From Treponema sp. (GTDB taxonomy: Bacteria > Spirochaetota > Spirochaetia > Treponematales > Treponemataceae), in assembly GCA_024690865.1 (NCBI GenBank), contig JAILON010000119.1, forward strand, positions 1 to 37,839: a stretch of 37,839 nt of DNA. Direction: 5' to 3'. Under the pieces are notes generated by a model. It had not been told where the DNA came from, did no database searches, and saw only the letters and a list, made by a program, of their open reading frames with translations. Position 1 is the first letter of the stretch. Every line of letters starts with the position of its first letter. Positions 16,272 through 23,938 of this stretch are shown here, in pieces. Both the position numbers and the translations under genes were made by a program.

Positions 16272-17534
16272 CTATGCAGTCTTCTGGTCTACAAGCAGCA
16301 TTTCCGGGCTGGGCATGCTGCGGTTGGCCACAATGTCTTTTGTAATCTCGAGCTTTTTCTTGCCCTTGATGCTCGGAATCTCGAACATAAGGTCAAGCAA
16401 GATTTTCTCAACGATAGCACGCAAGCCGCGCGCGCCAGTCTTGTTCTTTATGGCTATGTCCGCTATTTCGCTTATGGCCTCCTCGTTGAAGGAGAGGTCC
16501 ACGTCGTCTATGGCAAAACTGGCCTCGAACTGTTTTGTGATGGCATTCTTTGGTTCTGTCAGTATCCTGATGAGGTCGTCCCTGTCCAGCTCCTTGAGGG
16601 CGCAGGTAATCGGAAGCCGGCCGATCAGTTCGGGAATGATGCCAAAGCGGACCAAGTCATCGGAAGTGACCTGGTTCAAAAGCTCCATCCGCTCCTCCTC
16701 GGTGCGGTGGGTTCCTTCTGCCCCGAATCCAATTGAAGATGAAGACAGCCGCTGTTCGATGATTTTGTCCAAGCCCACGAACGCCCCTCCGCAGATGAAG
16801 AGGATGTTCGTCGTGTCTATATCGATCATCTCTTGGTTCGGGTGCTTGCGGCCTCCCTGCGGCGGGACGGAAGCGTGGGTCCCCTCCAGAATCTTCAGAA
16901 GGGCCTGCTGCACGCCTTCACCGGACACATCGCGCGTAATCGAAGTGTTCTCGCTCTTGCGGCTGATTTTGTCGATTTCGTCTATGAAGATGATTCCACG
17001 TTCTGCCGCGCTCACGTCGCCGTCGGCAGAATTTATCAGCTTGAGCAGGACGTTTTCAACATCTTCTCCAACGTAACCCGCCTCCGTAAGCGTCGTGGCA
17101 TCAGCTATGGCAAAAGGCACCTTGAGCTTCTGGGCCAAGGTCTTCGCAAGCAAGGTCTTGCCGCTTCCCGTCGGTCCCAAAAGGAGGATATTGGACTTTT
17201 CAATCTTCACATCTTGGGCAAGCTGCTTCTCTTTGGGAAGGGACAGCTGCTTGTAATGGTTGTACACGGCCACGGAAAGCACCTTCTTTGCCTGGTCCTG
17301 GCCTATTACGTACTGGTCAAGAAACTCTTTGAACTCTTTGGGCGTGGGAACATCGTCCATGTTGATGGGGGCGATGGAGTGCCTTTCGTCGTTCAAAAGG
17401 GACTGGCATGCAGAAACGCAGTTTTCGCAGATGTATACGTCCGAATTGGGTGCCTTCACTATCCGGCGATTCCCGTCCGCAGGTCTGCCACAGAAGGCGC
17501 AAAACTGCTGGTCATTTCTTCCAAACCCTCTCAT
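16272..17534 (-). CDS. clpX: ClpXP protease ATPase subunit ClpX
   Basis: ClpX is the AAA+ unfoldase that feeds substrates to ClpP. The 420-residue protein has the N-terminal zinc domain with C12, C15, C36 and C39. Then come Walker A GPTGSGKT (120-127), the GYVG pore loop (153-156), Walker B IIFIDE (181-186), the RKH loop (229-231) and the IGF loop (268-270) that docks on ClpP. All key elements are intact. The frame is open back to 17753, but the ATG at 17534 overlaps the clpP stop (ATGA) and begins directly at the zinc domain, so it is chosen. The gene is the last of the tig-clpP-clpX set. Confidence 0.98.
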   Translation of the reverse strand: MRGFGRNDQQFCAFCGRPADGNRRIVKAPNSDVYICENCVSACQSLLNDERHSIAPINMDDVPTPKEFKEFLDQYVIGQDQAKKVLSVAVYNHYKQLSLPKEKQLAQDVKIEKSNILLLGPTGSGKTLLAKTLAQKLKVPFAIADATTLTEAGYVGEDVENVLLKLINSADGDVSAAERGIIFIDEIDKISRKSENTSITRDVSGEGVQQALLKILEGTHASVPPQGGRKHPNQEMIDIDTTNILFICGGAFVGLDKIIEQRLSSSSIGFGAEGTHRTEEERMELLNQVTSDDLVRFGIIPELIGRLPITCALKELDRDDLIRILTEPKNAITKQFEASFAIDDVDLSFNEEAISEIADIAIKNKTGARGLRAIVEKILLDLMFEIPSIKGKKKLEITKDIVANRSMPSPEMLLVDQKTA

Positions 17535-18142
17535 TTTGCCTCCTCCTTCGCACTTTTCATTATGTGGTCGATGATTCCATATTCCATTGCCTCTTCGGCG
17601 GACATGTAGAAATCCCGCTCCATGTCCTTTGCGACTTCTTCCTCGCTCTTTCCGGTCTTGTTTGCAAAATATTTGATGGAAAGCTTTTTCAGGCGGATTA
17701 TCTCTTTGGCCTGAATGGCGATGTCGCTCGCCTGTCCCTGTGCCCCGCCCCAAGGCTGGTGGATCATGACCCGGCTGGAGGGGAGGGCATAGCGTTTCCC
17801 GACGGTGCCGCCTGCGAGCAGGATGGCTCCCATGCTCGCAGCCTGCCCCATGCAGATTGTCTGGATGTCACACTTGACGTACTGCATCGTATCGTAAATC
17901 GCAAGGCCGGCCGTCACGGATCCTCCAGGGCTGTTGATGTACATATTTATGTCCTTGTTCGGGTTCTCGCTCTCAAGGTAGAGAATCTGACCCACCACGA
18001 GGTCAGCGGAGGCATCGTGTATTTCCCCGTCTACAAAAATAATCCTGTCGCGCAAGAGGCGAGAGAAGAGGTCGTAGGCCCTCTCTCCATTCCCGCTCCG
18101 TTCTATCACCGTCGGAACCAGCGTGTTCATGTATTCGTTCAT
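17531..18142 (-). CDS. clpP: ATP-dependent Clp protease proteolytic subunit ClpP
   Basis: ClpP forms the barrel-shaped serine protease of ClpXP. The catalytic triad is present: S103 in [10 protein letters not shown]128 in VMIHQPWGG and D177 in ERDFYMS. The start is ambiguous. The ATG at 18142 has GGAG six bases upstream and gives 203 residues starting [15 protein letters not shown], the normal length. An ATG at 18199 would add 19 residues and has only a weak AGCGGA. It stays possible because the predicted transcript begins near 18216. clpX follows with a 4-bp overlap. Between tig and clpP lie a terminator and an embedded promoter, so clpPX can be transcribed separately from tig. Confidence 0.97.
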   Translation of the reverse strand: MNEYMNTLVPTVIERSGNGERAYDLFSRLLRDRIIFVDGEIHDASADLVVGQILYLESENPNKDINMYINSPGGSVTAGLAIYDTMQYVKCDIQTICMGQAASMGAILLAGGTVGKRYALPSSRVMIHQPWGGAQGQASDIAIQAKEIIRLKKLSIKYFANKTGKSEEEVAKDMERDFYMSAEEAMEYGIIDHIMKSAKEEAK

Positions 18143-18179
18143 AAATTCTCCAAGTGGGACCAAAAAGCCCTTTGAGGCA

Positions 18180-18206
18180 GTTTCAAAAGCAACAGCCATT
18201 TGAAAC
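18180..18206. promoter_or_regulatory. Inverted repeat in the clpP leader, possible operator
   Basis: GTTTCAAA (18180-18187) and TTTGAAAC (18199-18206) form a perfect 8-bp inverted repeat with an 11-bp gap. It lies just downstream of the predicted clpP transcription start. It is neither the CIRCE element nor a CtsR heptamer repeat. If clpP began at 18199 it would partly overlap coding sequence. Confidence 0.4.
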
Positions 18207-18222
18207 AAATCCGCTTACTGAT

Positions 18223-18251
18223 AATGTAGACAAAAAAACGGAATGTGGCAA
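18223..18251 (-). promoter_or_regulatory. Promoter of clpP-clpX inside the tig terminator
   Basis: On the minus strand TTGCCA (18246-18251), a 17-bp spacer and TACATT (18223-18228) form a plausible promoter. The -35 box lies in the terminator hairpin loop and the spacer covers its 3' arm and T tract. Confidence 0.5.
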
Positions 18252-18269
18252 GTGTGGCCCCCATTCCGT
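18232..18269 (-). terminator. Intrinsic terminator after tig
   Basis: On the minus strand ACGGAATG and CATTCCGT form an 8-bp stem around a 16-nt loop, followed directly by a T tract. It starts about 20 bases after the tig stop codon. Confidence 0.85.
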
Positions 18270-18290
18270 CTTCAGTTCCTTATAGGGAAG

Positions 18291-19667
18291 TTAGGCTTCT
18301 TCTTCTTCCTTGAACAGCTCTGAGAAGGTCATCTTGTCGCCCTTCTCAAGCTTTACCTCCGTGTAGAGGGTGTCAAAGAGCTTGTTCTCCTTGACCTCAT
18401 CAACAAGATATTCTTTTGCCTTCAAGTCCTTGTAGTGGTCCTTGACCTCGTCCAAGCTCATGTCGTTCTGCTCGGCAATCTTCTTGTACTCATCCTCGAT
18501 TTCATCGGGAGTGACGCTGATGTTCCTGTCGCGCAGAAGCTGGTCAACGATGATGCGGCTCTTGAGGGCCTTCTCCGTGTCGCCGACCCACTGCGTGAGC
18601 ATGGTCTCCTTGGTCTGACCGCTTGCACTGACCATCTTCTCCAGCTCCTCGGGAGTGGTCTTGAACTGCTGGGCCATCATGTTCCAACGCCCGTCGTTTT
18701 CAGCCTGTACCATGGACTTGGGCAAATCAAAGGGGGTCTTTTCAAGCAGCTGCTTCAGAAGCTCCTGCCTCTTGATGTCCGCTACCTTCCTATCCTTTGC
18801 CAAGTTCATGCTACGGCTTATATCCTTCTTCAGATCGTCCAAGGTCTTGTATTTCTCGTTCACGTCCTGGGCAAGGTCGTCATCCAAGGCGGGGAGGTTG
18901 CGGACCTTTATCTGCTTCACGGTGACGCTTATTTTCTTGGTCGTTCCGGCCAAGTCAGCATTCTTGTCGTTCTTCGCATATTTCTTGGTGATGACCTTGG
19001 TTTCATCCTTCTTCATTCCCAAGATGTCGTCATCAATCTTGTAAATGTTCTCGCCGGAACCCTCGGTGAAGACGAATCCCTCCCGCTCGCTTCCTGCGAC
19101 GGCAGCACCGTCGTCACCGACCTCCTTGTAGTCGATCGTAACGATGTCGTCCTTTTCAACCGGGGCATCATCCTTCTTGTCTATGACGGCAGCGTTGCGC
19201 TCCTGGATGGACTTGAGCTCCTTGTCCATGTCCTCCTGCGTGACCTCCGCCTGCGGAACCTTTATCTTTATTCCATCAAGCTTTCCAACCTGCACTTGGG
19301 GGAAAATATCGTAGACGACCGTAAACGTAAGGTCCTTGTCCGTATCCAGAACCGGAAAATCATCTCCATCAAATTTCGGCTGCGAATAGGGGAGAGGACG
19401 CATATCCTTCATGTCTTCCGCACTGATGATTTCGTTCAAGGCCTTGTCAATCAACTCGCCCGTAATCTCGGCTTTCAGGCCCTCTCCATATTTCCTTTCC
19501 AAAACGGAAGTCGGAACATGTCCTTTTCGGAAGCCAGGAATCTGTATGTTCTTTGAATATCTTGCCATGGCGTCCTTATAGCCGGAGGCAACATCTTCCT
19601 TCGCTATAGTGGCCGTAAGTTTGACTGCCGAATTCTCAATTTTCGTGACTTCCTTGCTAACCTTCAC
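18291..19667 (-). CDS. tig: Trigger factor (ribosome-associated chaperone)
   Basis: Trigger factor binds nascent chains at the ribosome exit tunnel and has peptidyl-prolyl isomerase activity. The 458 residues contain the ribosome-binding signature GFRKGHVP (45-52). An FKBP-like domain spans about 155-245 (DDIVTIDYKEV onward), and the helical C-terminal chaperone region ends in an acidic EEEEA tail. The start is GTG at 19667, with AAAGGGG about eight bases upstream. A terminator separates it from the tRNA operon on one side and another from clpP on the other. No convincing promoter is visible in the 30 bases between the tRNA terminator and the start, so read-through of that terminator may contribute. 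Confidence 0.96.
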   Translation of the reverse strand: MKVSKEVTKIENSAVKLTATIAKEDVASGYKDAMARYSKNIQIPGFRKGHVPTSVLERKYGEGLKAEITGELIDKALNEIISAEDMKDMRPLPYSQPKFDGDDFPVLDTDKDLTFTVVYDIFPQVQVGKLDGIKIKVPQAEVTQEDMDKELKSIQERNAAVIDKKDDAPVEKDDIVTIDYKEVGDDGAAVAGSEREGFVFTEGSGENIYKIDDDILGMKKDETKVITKKYAKNDKNADLAGTTKKISVTVKQIKVRNLPALDDDLAQDVNEKYKTLDDLKKDISRSMNLAKDRKVADIKRQELLKQLLEKTPFDLPKSMVQAENDGRWNMMAQQFKTTPEELEKMVSASGQTKETMLTQWVGDTEKALKSRIIVDQLLRDRNISVTPDEIEDEYKKIAEQNDMSLDEVKDHYKDLKAKEYLVDEVKENKLFDTLYTEVKLEKGDKMTFSELFKEEEEA

Positions 19668-19697
19668 TTGGAATCCCCTTTGCTAATAAAATTAAAT

Positions 19698-19731
19698 AAA
19701 AAAAAAGCGATCTGGGTTTCCTCCAAATCGC
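19698..19731 (-). terminator. Terminator of the tRNA operon
   Basis: On the minus strand GCGATTTGG and CCAGATCGC pair over nine positions (one G.U) around a 7-nt loop and are followed by nine T residues. It lies between the last tRNA-Gly and the tig start. Confidence 0.88.
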
Positions 19732-19743
19732 CTTCAAGTTTAG

Positions 19744-19815
19744 AGCGGGAAACGGGAATCGGACCCGCGACATCAACCTTGGCAAGGTTGCGCTCTACCA
19801 CTGAGCCATTCCCGC
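19744..19815 (-). tRNA. tRNA-Gly, anticodon GCC (copy 1, promoter-distal)
   Basis: The cloverleaf is complete: acceptor GCGGGAA/TTCCCGC, D arm GCTC/GAGC with GG in the loop, anticodon loop TTGCCAA on CAACC/GGTTG, discriminator U. The T loop reads TCCGATT, so position 55 is C instead of the near-universal U. It is identical to the copy at 19865-19936. An 83-bp segment (19741-19823 and 19862-19944) is duplicated. CCA is not encoded. Confidence 0.96.
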
Positions 19816-19864
19816 AAATACTTGTACGTCCTTTTTGGAAGGTGGAACAAACCTTTTTTCGTAG

Positions 19865-19936
19865 AGCGGGAAACGGGAATCGGACCCGCGACATCAACCT
19901 TGGCAAGGTTGCGCTCTACCACTGAGCCATTCCCGC
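19865..19936 (-). tRNA. tRNA-Gly, anticodon GCC (copy 2)
   Basis: This is identical in all 72 bases to the copy at 19744-19815, including C at T-loop position 55. It also shares a few flanking bases, so the pair arose by a recent tandem duplication with a 121-bp offset. CCA is not encoded. Confidence 0.96.
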
Positions 19937-19965
19937 AAATACTTCATTCGCACCAGCCGAAGCGT

Positions 19966-20046
19966 TGCGAGAGAAGGGACTTGAACCCTCACGCCGATGG
20001 CACCAGATCCTAAGTCTGGCGTGTCTACCAATTCCACCACTCTCGC
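19966..20046 (-). tRNA. tRNA-Leu, anticodon UAG
   Basis: Acceptor GCGAGAG/CTCTCGC, discriminator A, anticodon loop CTTAGGA on CCAGA/TCTGG, and a long variable arm as expected for leucine. The T loop TTCAAGT is canonical. CCA is not encoded. Confidence 0.97.
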
Positions 20047-20092
20047 TTCAAGGGTGCTGTATCGGACCGACCGGGTTAAATCCAAATCCTTA

Positions 20093-20165
20093 TGAGCGAT
20101 CGGGGGCTCGAACCCCGGACCCACAGATTAAGAGTCTGTTGCTCTACCAACTGAGCTAATCGCCC
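20093..20165 (-). tRNA. tRNA-Lys, anticodon CUU
   Basis: Acceptor GGGCGAT pairs with ATCGCTC with one G.U pair, and the discriminator is A. The anticodon loop CTCTTAA sits on ACAGA/TCTGT, and the T loop is TTCGAGC. CCA is not encoded. Confidence 0.97.
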
Positions 20166-20215
20166 GAATATTTTTAACAACCAACATCAATAATGACGTC
20201 TGTTGCAACTTGCTT

Positions 20216-20289
20216 TGCGTCCGACAGGTCTTGAACCTGCAACCTACGGATTCGAAGTCCGTTGCTCTATCCAGTTAAGCTACGAACGC
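20216..20289 (-). tRNA. tRNA-Arg, anticodon UCG
   Basis: Acceptor GCGTTCG pairs with CGGACGC with one G.U pair, and the discriminator is A. The anticodon loop CTTCGAA sits on ACGGA/TCCGT, and the T loop is TTCAAGA. CCA is not encoded. Confidence 0.97.
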
Positions 20290-20327
20290 TTACTGCCGAT
20301 TGCAAATCCAATGTTGCCCAGCGCTAG

Positions 20328-20400
20328 GGTGCCTAGTGGGGATCGAACCCACGACAACCAGATCCACAATCTGGCGCTCTACCGCTGAACTACAGGCACC
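20328..20400 (-). tRNA. tRNA-His, anticodon GUG (first of the operon)
   Basis: The extra G at -1 faces C73, the histidine identity pair. Acceptor GTGCCTG/TAGGCAC, anticodon loop TTGTGGA on CCAGA/TCTGG, T loop TTCGATC. It lies about ten bases after the predicted transcription start of the six-tRNA operon. CCA is not encoded. Confidence 0.97.
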
Positions 20401-20418
20401 ATCTAATTGACGTTTACG

Positions 20419-20448
20419 ACTATACATCAAACGGCATTTCTTTGTCAA
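20419..20448 (-). promoter_or_regulatory. Promoter of the His-Arg-Lys-Leu-Gly-Gly tRNA operon
   Basis: On the minus strand a perfect TTGACA (20443-20448), an 18-bp spacer and TATAGT (20419-20424) precede tRNA-His by about 20 bases. Phased A tracts lie just upstream (20461-20484). Confidence 0.88.
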
Positions 20449-20460
20449 TAACTATTTCAA

Positions 20461-20484
20461 TTTTTTTTGATTTTTTTTGTTTTT
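20461..20484 (-). promoter_or_regulatory. Phased A tracts upstream of the tRNA promoter (UP-element-like)
   Basis: On the minus strand runs of 5, 8 and 8 A residues (20480-20484, 20471-20478, 20461-20468) are spaced about one helical turn apart upstream of the -35 box. Such tracts bend DNA and bind the RNA polymerase alpha subunit at stable-RNA promoters. The role here is inferred from sequence and position. Confidence 0.6.
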
Positions 20485-20567
20485 CTCAAATGCAGGCTGC
20501 CGGTGGAAATTTGCCTGTGAATTCGAAGGAAGGGGAAACTCTGGTTTCGGCTTGGTGGATCCCGTAT

Positions 20568-20613
20568 GACACGACTGACGAACCAACGTTGACACGACCG
20601 ATGAATCAACGTG
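20568..20613 (+). repeat. Two adjacent 23-bp imperfect direct repeats upstream of rpe
   Basis: The halves 20568-20590 and 20591-20613 match at 19 of 23 positions, sharing GACACGAC, GA, GAA and CAACGT. The junction contains the palindrome CAACGTTG. They end about 20 bases before the rpe -35 box, a normal place for an activator or repressor site. The rest of the 20485-20567 gap shows no feature that I can name. Confidence 0.55.
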
Positions 20614-20631
20614 GGCTCCGCGTCCGCTTTC

Positions 20632-20660
20632 TTTACATTCGTCCCGCCTTTCATTAGAAT
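20632..20660 (+). promoter_or_regulatory. Promoter of the rpe operon
   Basis: TTTACA (20632-20637), a 17-bp spacer and TAGAAT (20655-20660) form a near-consensus promoter. The rpe ATG begins at 20669, about where transcription should start, and there is no Shine-Dalgarno sequence between them. Confidence 0.75.
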
Positions 20661-20668
20661 GTCTCCCT

Positions 20669-21304
20669 ATGAAAGAAAAGCGTTTCCTGTCACCGTCCCT
20701 GCTTTCGGCAGATTTTACCAACCTGGCTTCATCGCTGAAATTCATAGAAGAGGGGGGAGGGGACTTCGTGCACGTGGACGTGATGGACGGGCACTTTGTT
20801 CCCCAGGTGTCCTTTGGCGAGCCGGTCATACGTTCCATCAGGAAGGCATGTCCGCTGCCGTTTGACGTCCACCTCATGGTGGAGCGTCCAGAGTCTTCCA
20901 TACAGTCGTACATAGACTGCGGGGCCGACTTCATCACCTTTCACCAGGAGGCGACCTGCCATGCCGATCGCTGTGTCCAGATGATCCACCAGGCTGGAAA
21001 GAAGGCCGGAATCGCACTGTGCCCGGCTACCCCGGTGGAAAGCATATCCCCCATTCTTCCTTATATAGACATCGTACTGGTTATGACCGTGAACCCCGGC
21101 TGGGGCGGACAGAATCTTATTCCCTATACACTGGAAAAAGTCCGGGAACTTGCCGATATACAGAAAAATAAGGGCTATAAGTTCCTTGTTTCCGTCGATG
21201 GCGGGGTGAATCCGGATACGCTCGTGCCTCTCCTTGAAGCTGGGGTGGACATTGTGGTGTCCGGATCCTCATTCTTTAAGGGAGAGATACGTTGGTCACA
21301 CTGA
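20669..21304 (+). CDS. rpe: Ribulose-phosphate 3-epimerase
   Basis: This 211-residue TIM-barrel enzyme interconverts ribulose 5-phosphate and xylulose 5-phosphate in the pentose phosphate pathway. The metal-binding and catalytic residues are in place: H35 and D37 in HVDVMDGHFVP, H68 in DVHLMV, and D177 in SVDGGVNPDT. The flexible loop MTVNPGWGGQ is also present. The gene begins almost at the predicted transcription start and so may be leaderless. Its last 13 bases overlap the next gene, which uses a TTG start, so this housekeeping gene heads an operon of three envelope or TPR proteins. Confidence 0.97.
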   Translation: MKEKRFLSPSLLSADFTNLASSLKFIEEGGGDFVHVDVMDGHFVPQVSFGEPVIRSIRKACPLPFDVHLMVERPESSIQSYIDCGADFITFHQEATCHADRCVQMIHQAGKKAGIALCPATPVESISPILPYIDIVLVMTVNPGWGGQNLIPYTLEKVRELADIQKNKGYKFLVSVDGGVNPDTLVPLLEAGVDIVVSGSSFFKGEIRWSH

Positions 21305-22419
21305 GGACGGTATTTTGCGCAGCCTGTTCTGCCGCGCTTTCAAGTTTTCCTGCTGTCGCCCTTGCCCAACCGGAAATTCCGGTGGAGACCGCCGTATATG
21401 AGAGCGGGGAGAAGGCTCAAATCCTTGCAGAAGGTCTTGCAGCCTATAACAATAAGGATTATGGCAACGCGACAATCCTGCTTCGGGAAGCCCTCGCCGG
21501 AGATGGCGGCAACAGCGACGTGCACTACATGCTTATCATGAGCGAGATGTACGGGGAGGACTATGCCTCCGTCATAAGCGACTGCAACAGTTTCGCCTCT
21601 TCTTACCCCGACAGCCCGCTCCTTCCCAATGTGAACTACCAGAAGGGAAAAGCCCTGCATTACAAGGGCGACAACGACCAGGCCGTGATGGTCCTGAGCG
21701 ACTTCTGCCATGAGAATCCAAAGAGTCCCGTCTATCCGTCTGCGCTCTACTGGATAGCGGACTGTTTTTATGAAGACTACAATTTTCAGATGGCGGAAGG
21801 ACTGTTCCAAAGAATAATCGACATCTATCCCGATGATCGGAAGGCCGTTGACGCCAAATACAAGATAGATGCAATAGCCCAGCGCGAGCGCGAGCAGAAG
21901 CTGCTGGACATGCTCAAGGCGAACAACGACAGGTTCCTGGAGCAGAAGGCCAGCTACGAGAGGCAGCTGAAAGGGCTCGAGGGGGCGGACGTTGCGACGC
22001 TGAAGAAAGAGTTGGATGCCGCCAATGCTAGAATCCGTGAGCTTGAGGCGTTGCTTGCCAGCGAGAAGGCCGCTGCCGATTCGGAGCGGGCGAATGCGGC
22101 CGCATGGAAAACGCAGGCCGAAAACGCGCGGGTGGACGCTGAGTCGGCACGGGCGCAGGCAGATGCCGCACGAGCCCAGGCCGATGCCGAGCTGGCTGCC
22201 TACAAGGCCCGGGAAGAAGCTGCCCGAAAGCAGGCTGAGGCCGCTGTTCCTGCTGTTGCAACGGCGCAGGCACCGGAAGCAACTGGGCCTGCGGTTCCGG
22301 CTGCCAGGTCCAGCGGCGTGAGCGAACAGGAGCTTCTTGAGTTGAAACTCCGTGCGGCACAACTCCAGAGGCTTCTGGATGAAAAGCACAGCGCGTCCCG
22401 TGACAACAAGTCCGAGTAG
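21292..22419 (+). CDS. Secreted TPR/coiled-coil protein, YbgF-like layout
   Basis: The 375-residue protein begins with a hydrophobic signal peptide ending near VALAQPE (cleavage about residue 26), so it is probably periplasmic. Residues 40-200 are tetratricopeptide-like helices with spaced Tyr, Ala and Asp-Pro positions (AEGLAAYNNKDYGNATILLRE is one). Residues 200-330 form an Ala-, Glu- and Arg-rich coiled coil with many Ala-Gln-Ala and Arg-Ala-Gln steps, followed by a Pro/Ala linker and a last helix. The start is TTG at 21292, with GGAG seven bases upstream and a 13-bp overlap with rpe; there is no nearby ATG. The layout recalls the Tol-Pal accessory protein CpoB/YbgF, but the coiled coil follows the TPR part here. 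The function is unknown. Confidence 0.85.
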   Translation: MVTLRTVFCAACSAALSSFPAVALAQPEIPVETAVYESGEKAQILAEGLAAYNNKDYGNATILLREALAGDGGNSDVHYMLIMSEMYGEDYASVISDCNSFASSYPDSPLLPNVNYQKGKALHYKGDNDQAVMVLSDFCHENPKSPVYPSALYWIADCFYEDYNFQMAEGLFQRIIDIYPDDRKAVDAKYKIDAIAQREREQKLLDMLKANNDRFLEQKASYERQLKGLEGADVATLKKELDAANARIRELEALLASEKAAADSERANAAAWKTQAENARVDAESARAQADAARAQADAELAAYKAREEAARKQAEAAVPAVATAQAPEATGPAVPAARSSGVSEQELLELKLRAAQLQRLLDEKHSASRDNKSE

Positions 22420-22429
22420 GTTTTTCAAA

Positions 22430-23935
22430 ATGAAATGCATTATGAAGTTTTGCAGCTGCGGCCTTCCCCTTTTTATGGCCATCCTCATTTTGCAGGCCCC
22501 TTGTCCGGCCTTTTCGGAGGAGGGCCAGTCTGAGGGAGTGACGACTTCCCGTGACTCCATTTTTTCCAGCAGTACTGGTGGAACGCCTTCTTCTGCCCAG
22601 CCCGATTCCTCGAACTCGAATCAACCAGTTTCCTCGAACCAGCCAGCCCCTTCGGATCCGCAGGGGGAGCCGGTTGAAGCTGCTGACGCTCAGACAATTC
22701 CGTCTGTCCCAAGCATGACCGATCTATATACTGGTTGGACATATTCTGTGGTGGATCGGGCCGAATACAAGAAAGGCCACGTCAAGGCTGTCCTGAGCGG
22801 CAGCCAGGGAACGTTTGGCTTGTATGCCGTCCGTGACGATGGCAAAGAAATTCCCCTGCTCAGTTCCTATGATTTTTTCAAATCCACAGCGTTCCTGCTC
22901 CGTGTCGGCCGCAAGGAGTACCTTTTGAACGGCTCTGGCGGAGTAAAAAGCGAGGCCCGGCAGACTTCGTCTGGCGTACAGATGGCCTACACCATACCGG
23001 GAAAGGCTTTTTTCCTGTTGGATTTTACGTTTCCTGAAGACGGGACGGTGGCAGGACTTGAAGACACCATAAAGGTCCGAATGTATACGGTGAACCTGGG
23101 GAGCAACCCGCAGACATTTACAAGCAAGGCCGTTTTTGATACAATATTGGGAGAAAGTTCTGAAAAGCACTTTTCCACATATGCCATTGACGAGCTGAAC
23201 ACGCAGCGGACATTCCATTCGATGAAGCAGGACCGGTGGATCTGCTCTGCGAACAAGTCTGCCGCCATAGAATTCCTGTTCTGTGGAGCCGACGTTTCCG
23301 AACCCGACTTCGTGACCCTGGGACCAATAGGGAAGCTCTATGACTATTGGGAGCCGGAAGCCCACGAAGGGAAGGGGTTTTCAACGGTCCTGTCATACAA
23401 CAATTCGGGTGTGGCCGTCAACTGGAAGACTGCCTACCTCCTGCCGGGACAGCAGGACGAGAAGGTCTTCTACATCGCCACTGCCGAAGGTGTCGAGCCT
23501 GTGTATGCCGGTCGTCTGCCTTCCGGTGACGAGCTTATAGAGGCGGTGGAGGCAGGCAGGAGTCCATTCCCTGGCCAGAAGGCTTCGGACGGGCCTGCAT
23601 CCGGCAGTCCCGTGGAAAAAGAGCCGGTGCCTCAGGAAGCTGAGAAGCAGGAGCCCACGGCCGAAGAAAAGCCGGCACCGGCTGTTCCTCCTGCCGCGGA
23701 AGAGCCGAAGCTCCAGGAAGCTGAGAAGCAGGAACCCACGGCCGAAGAGAAGCCGGAGCTCTCAGAGGCCGCCAAGGCTGTTGCGGAAGAGCAGCTGGAT
23801 TACGAGTACATCCAGAACTTGATAGACTACATCGAGTCCCTTGAAGAGGCGGGCAGCATAGACCGGGAGGAATTGATGAGCCTGAACGAGGAACTTGATG
23901 CAATTTTTGAGAGATTAAGGAGTATGGGAAACTAA
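22430..23935 (+). CDS. Secreted protein with Pro/Glu-rich region, function unknown
   Basis: The 501 residues start with a signal peptide (about 1-29, ending PCPAFSEEG). The cysteine before it has Pro at -1, so a lipobox is unlikely. A Ser/Asn/Pro-rich linker runs to about 90. A beta-rich domain (about 100-375) follows, beginning TGWTYSVVDRAEYKKGHVKAV; in it the motifs around FLLDFTFPEDGTV resemble a carbohydrate-binding or YidC-periplasmic-like beta sandwich, though I cannot assign it. Residues 390-450 are Pro/Glu-rich with an exact 14-residue duplication, and the C-terminus is an acidic helix. The frame is open from 22352, but the ATG at 22430 begins the signal peptide. The ATG at 22442 is also possible. 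It sits between two TPR genes in one operon. Confidence 0.82.
   Translation: MKCIMKFCSCGLPLFMAILILQAPCPAFSEEGQSEGVTTSRDSIFSSSTGGTPSSAQPDSSNSNQPVSSNQPAPSDPQGEPVEAADAQTIPSVPSMTDLYTGWTYSVVDRAEYKKGHVKAVLSGSQGTFGLYAVRDDGKEIPLLSSYDFFKSTAFLLRVGRKEYLLNGSGGVKSEARQTSSGVQMAYTIPGKAFFLLDFTFPEDGTVAGLEDTIKVRMYTVNLGSNPQTFTSKAVFDTILGESSEKHFSTYAIDELNTQRTFHSMKQDRWICSANKSAAIEFLFCGADVSEPDFVTLGPIGKLYDYWEPEAHEGKGFSTVLSYNNSGVAVNWKTAYLLPGQQDEKVFYIATAEGVEPVYAGRLPSGDELIEAVEAGRSPFPGQKASDGPASGSPVEKEPVPQEAEKQEPTAEEKPAPAVPPAAEEPKLQEAEKQEPTAEEKPELSEAAKAVAEEQLDYEYIQNLIDYIESLEEAGSIDREELMSLNEELDAIFERLRSMGN
23633..23756 (+). repeat. 43-bp in-frame repeat inside the Pro/Glu-rich coding region
   Basis: Positions 23633-23675 and 23714-23756 are nearly identical, with an 81-bp (27-codon) offset. 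They encode QEAEKQEPTAEEKP twice. Such repeats expand and contract easily, so the linker length may vary between strains. Confidence 0.85.
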
Positions 23936-23938
23936 GCG

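Noticed and set aside
17535..17753. N-terminal extension of ClpX to 17753
   Set aside because: The extra 73 residues lie inside clpP in another frame, and the ATG at 17534 gives the standard zinc-domain start.
18435..19556. 373-codon open frame antisense to tig
   Set aside because: It is entirely inside a clear trigger factor gene and its protein is low-complexity Leu/Val-rich, as expected for an antisense shadow.
20452..20937. 161-codon open frame antisense to rpe and its upstream region
   Set aside because: It crosses the rpe promoter and overlaps a well-conserved enzyme gene on the other strand; its sequence shows no recognisable domain.
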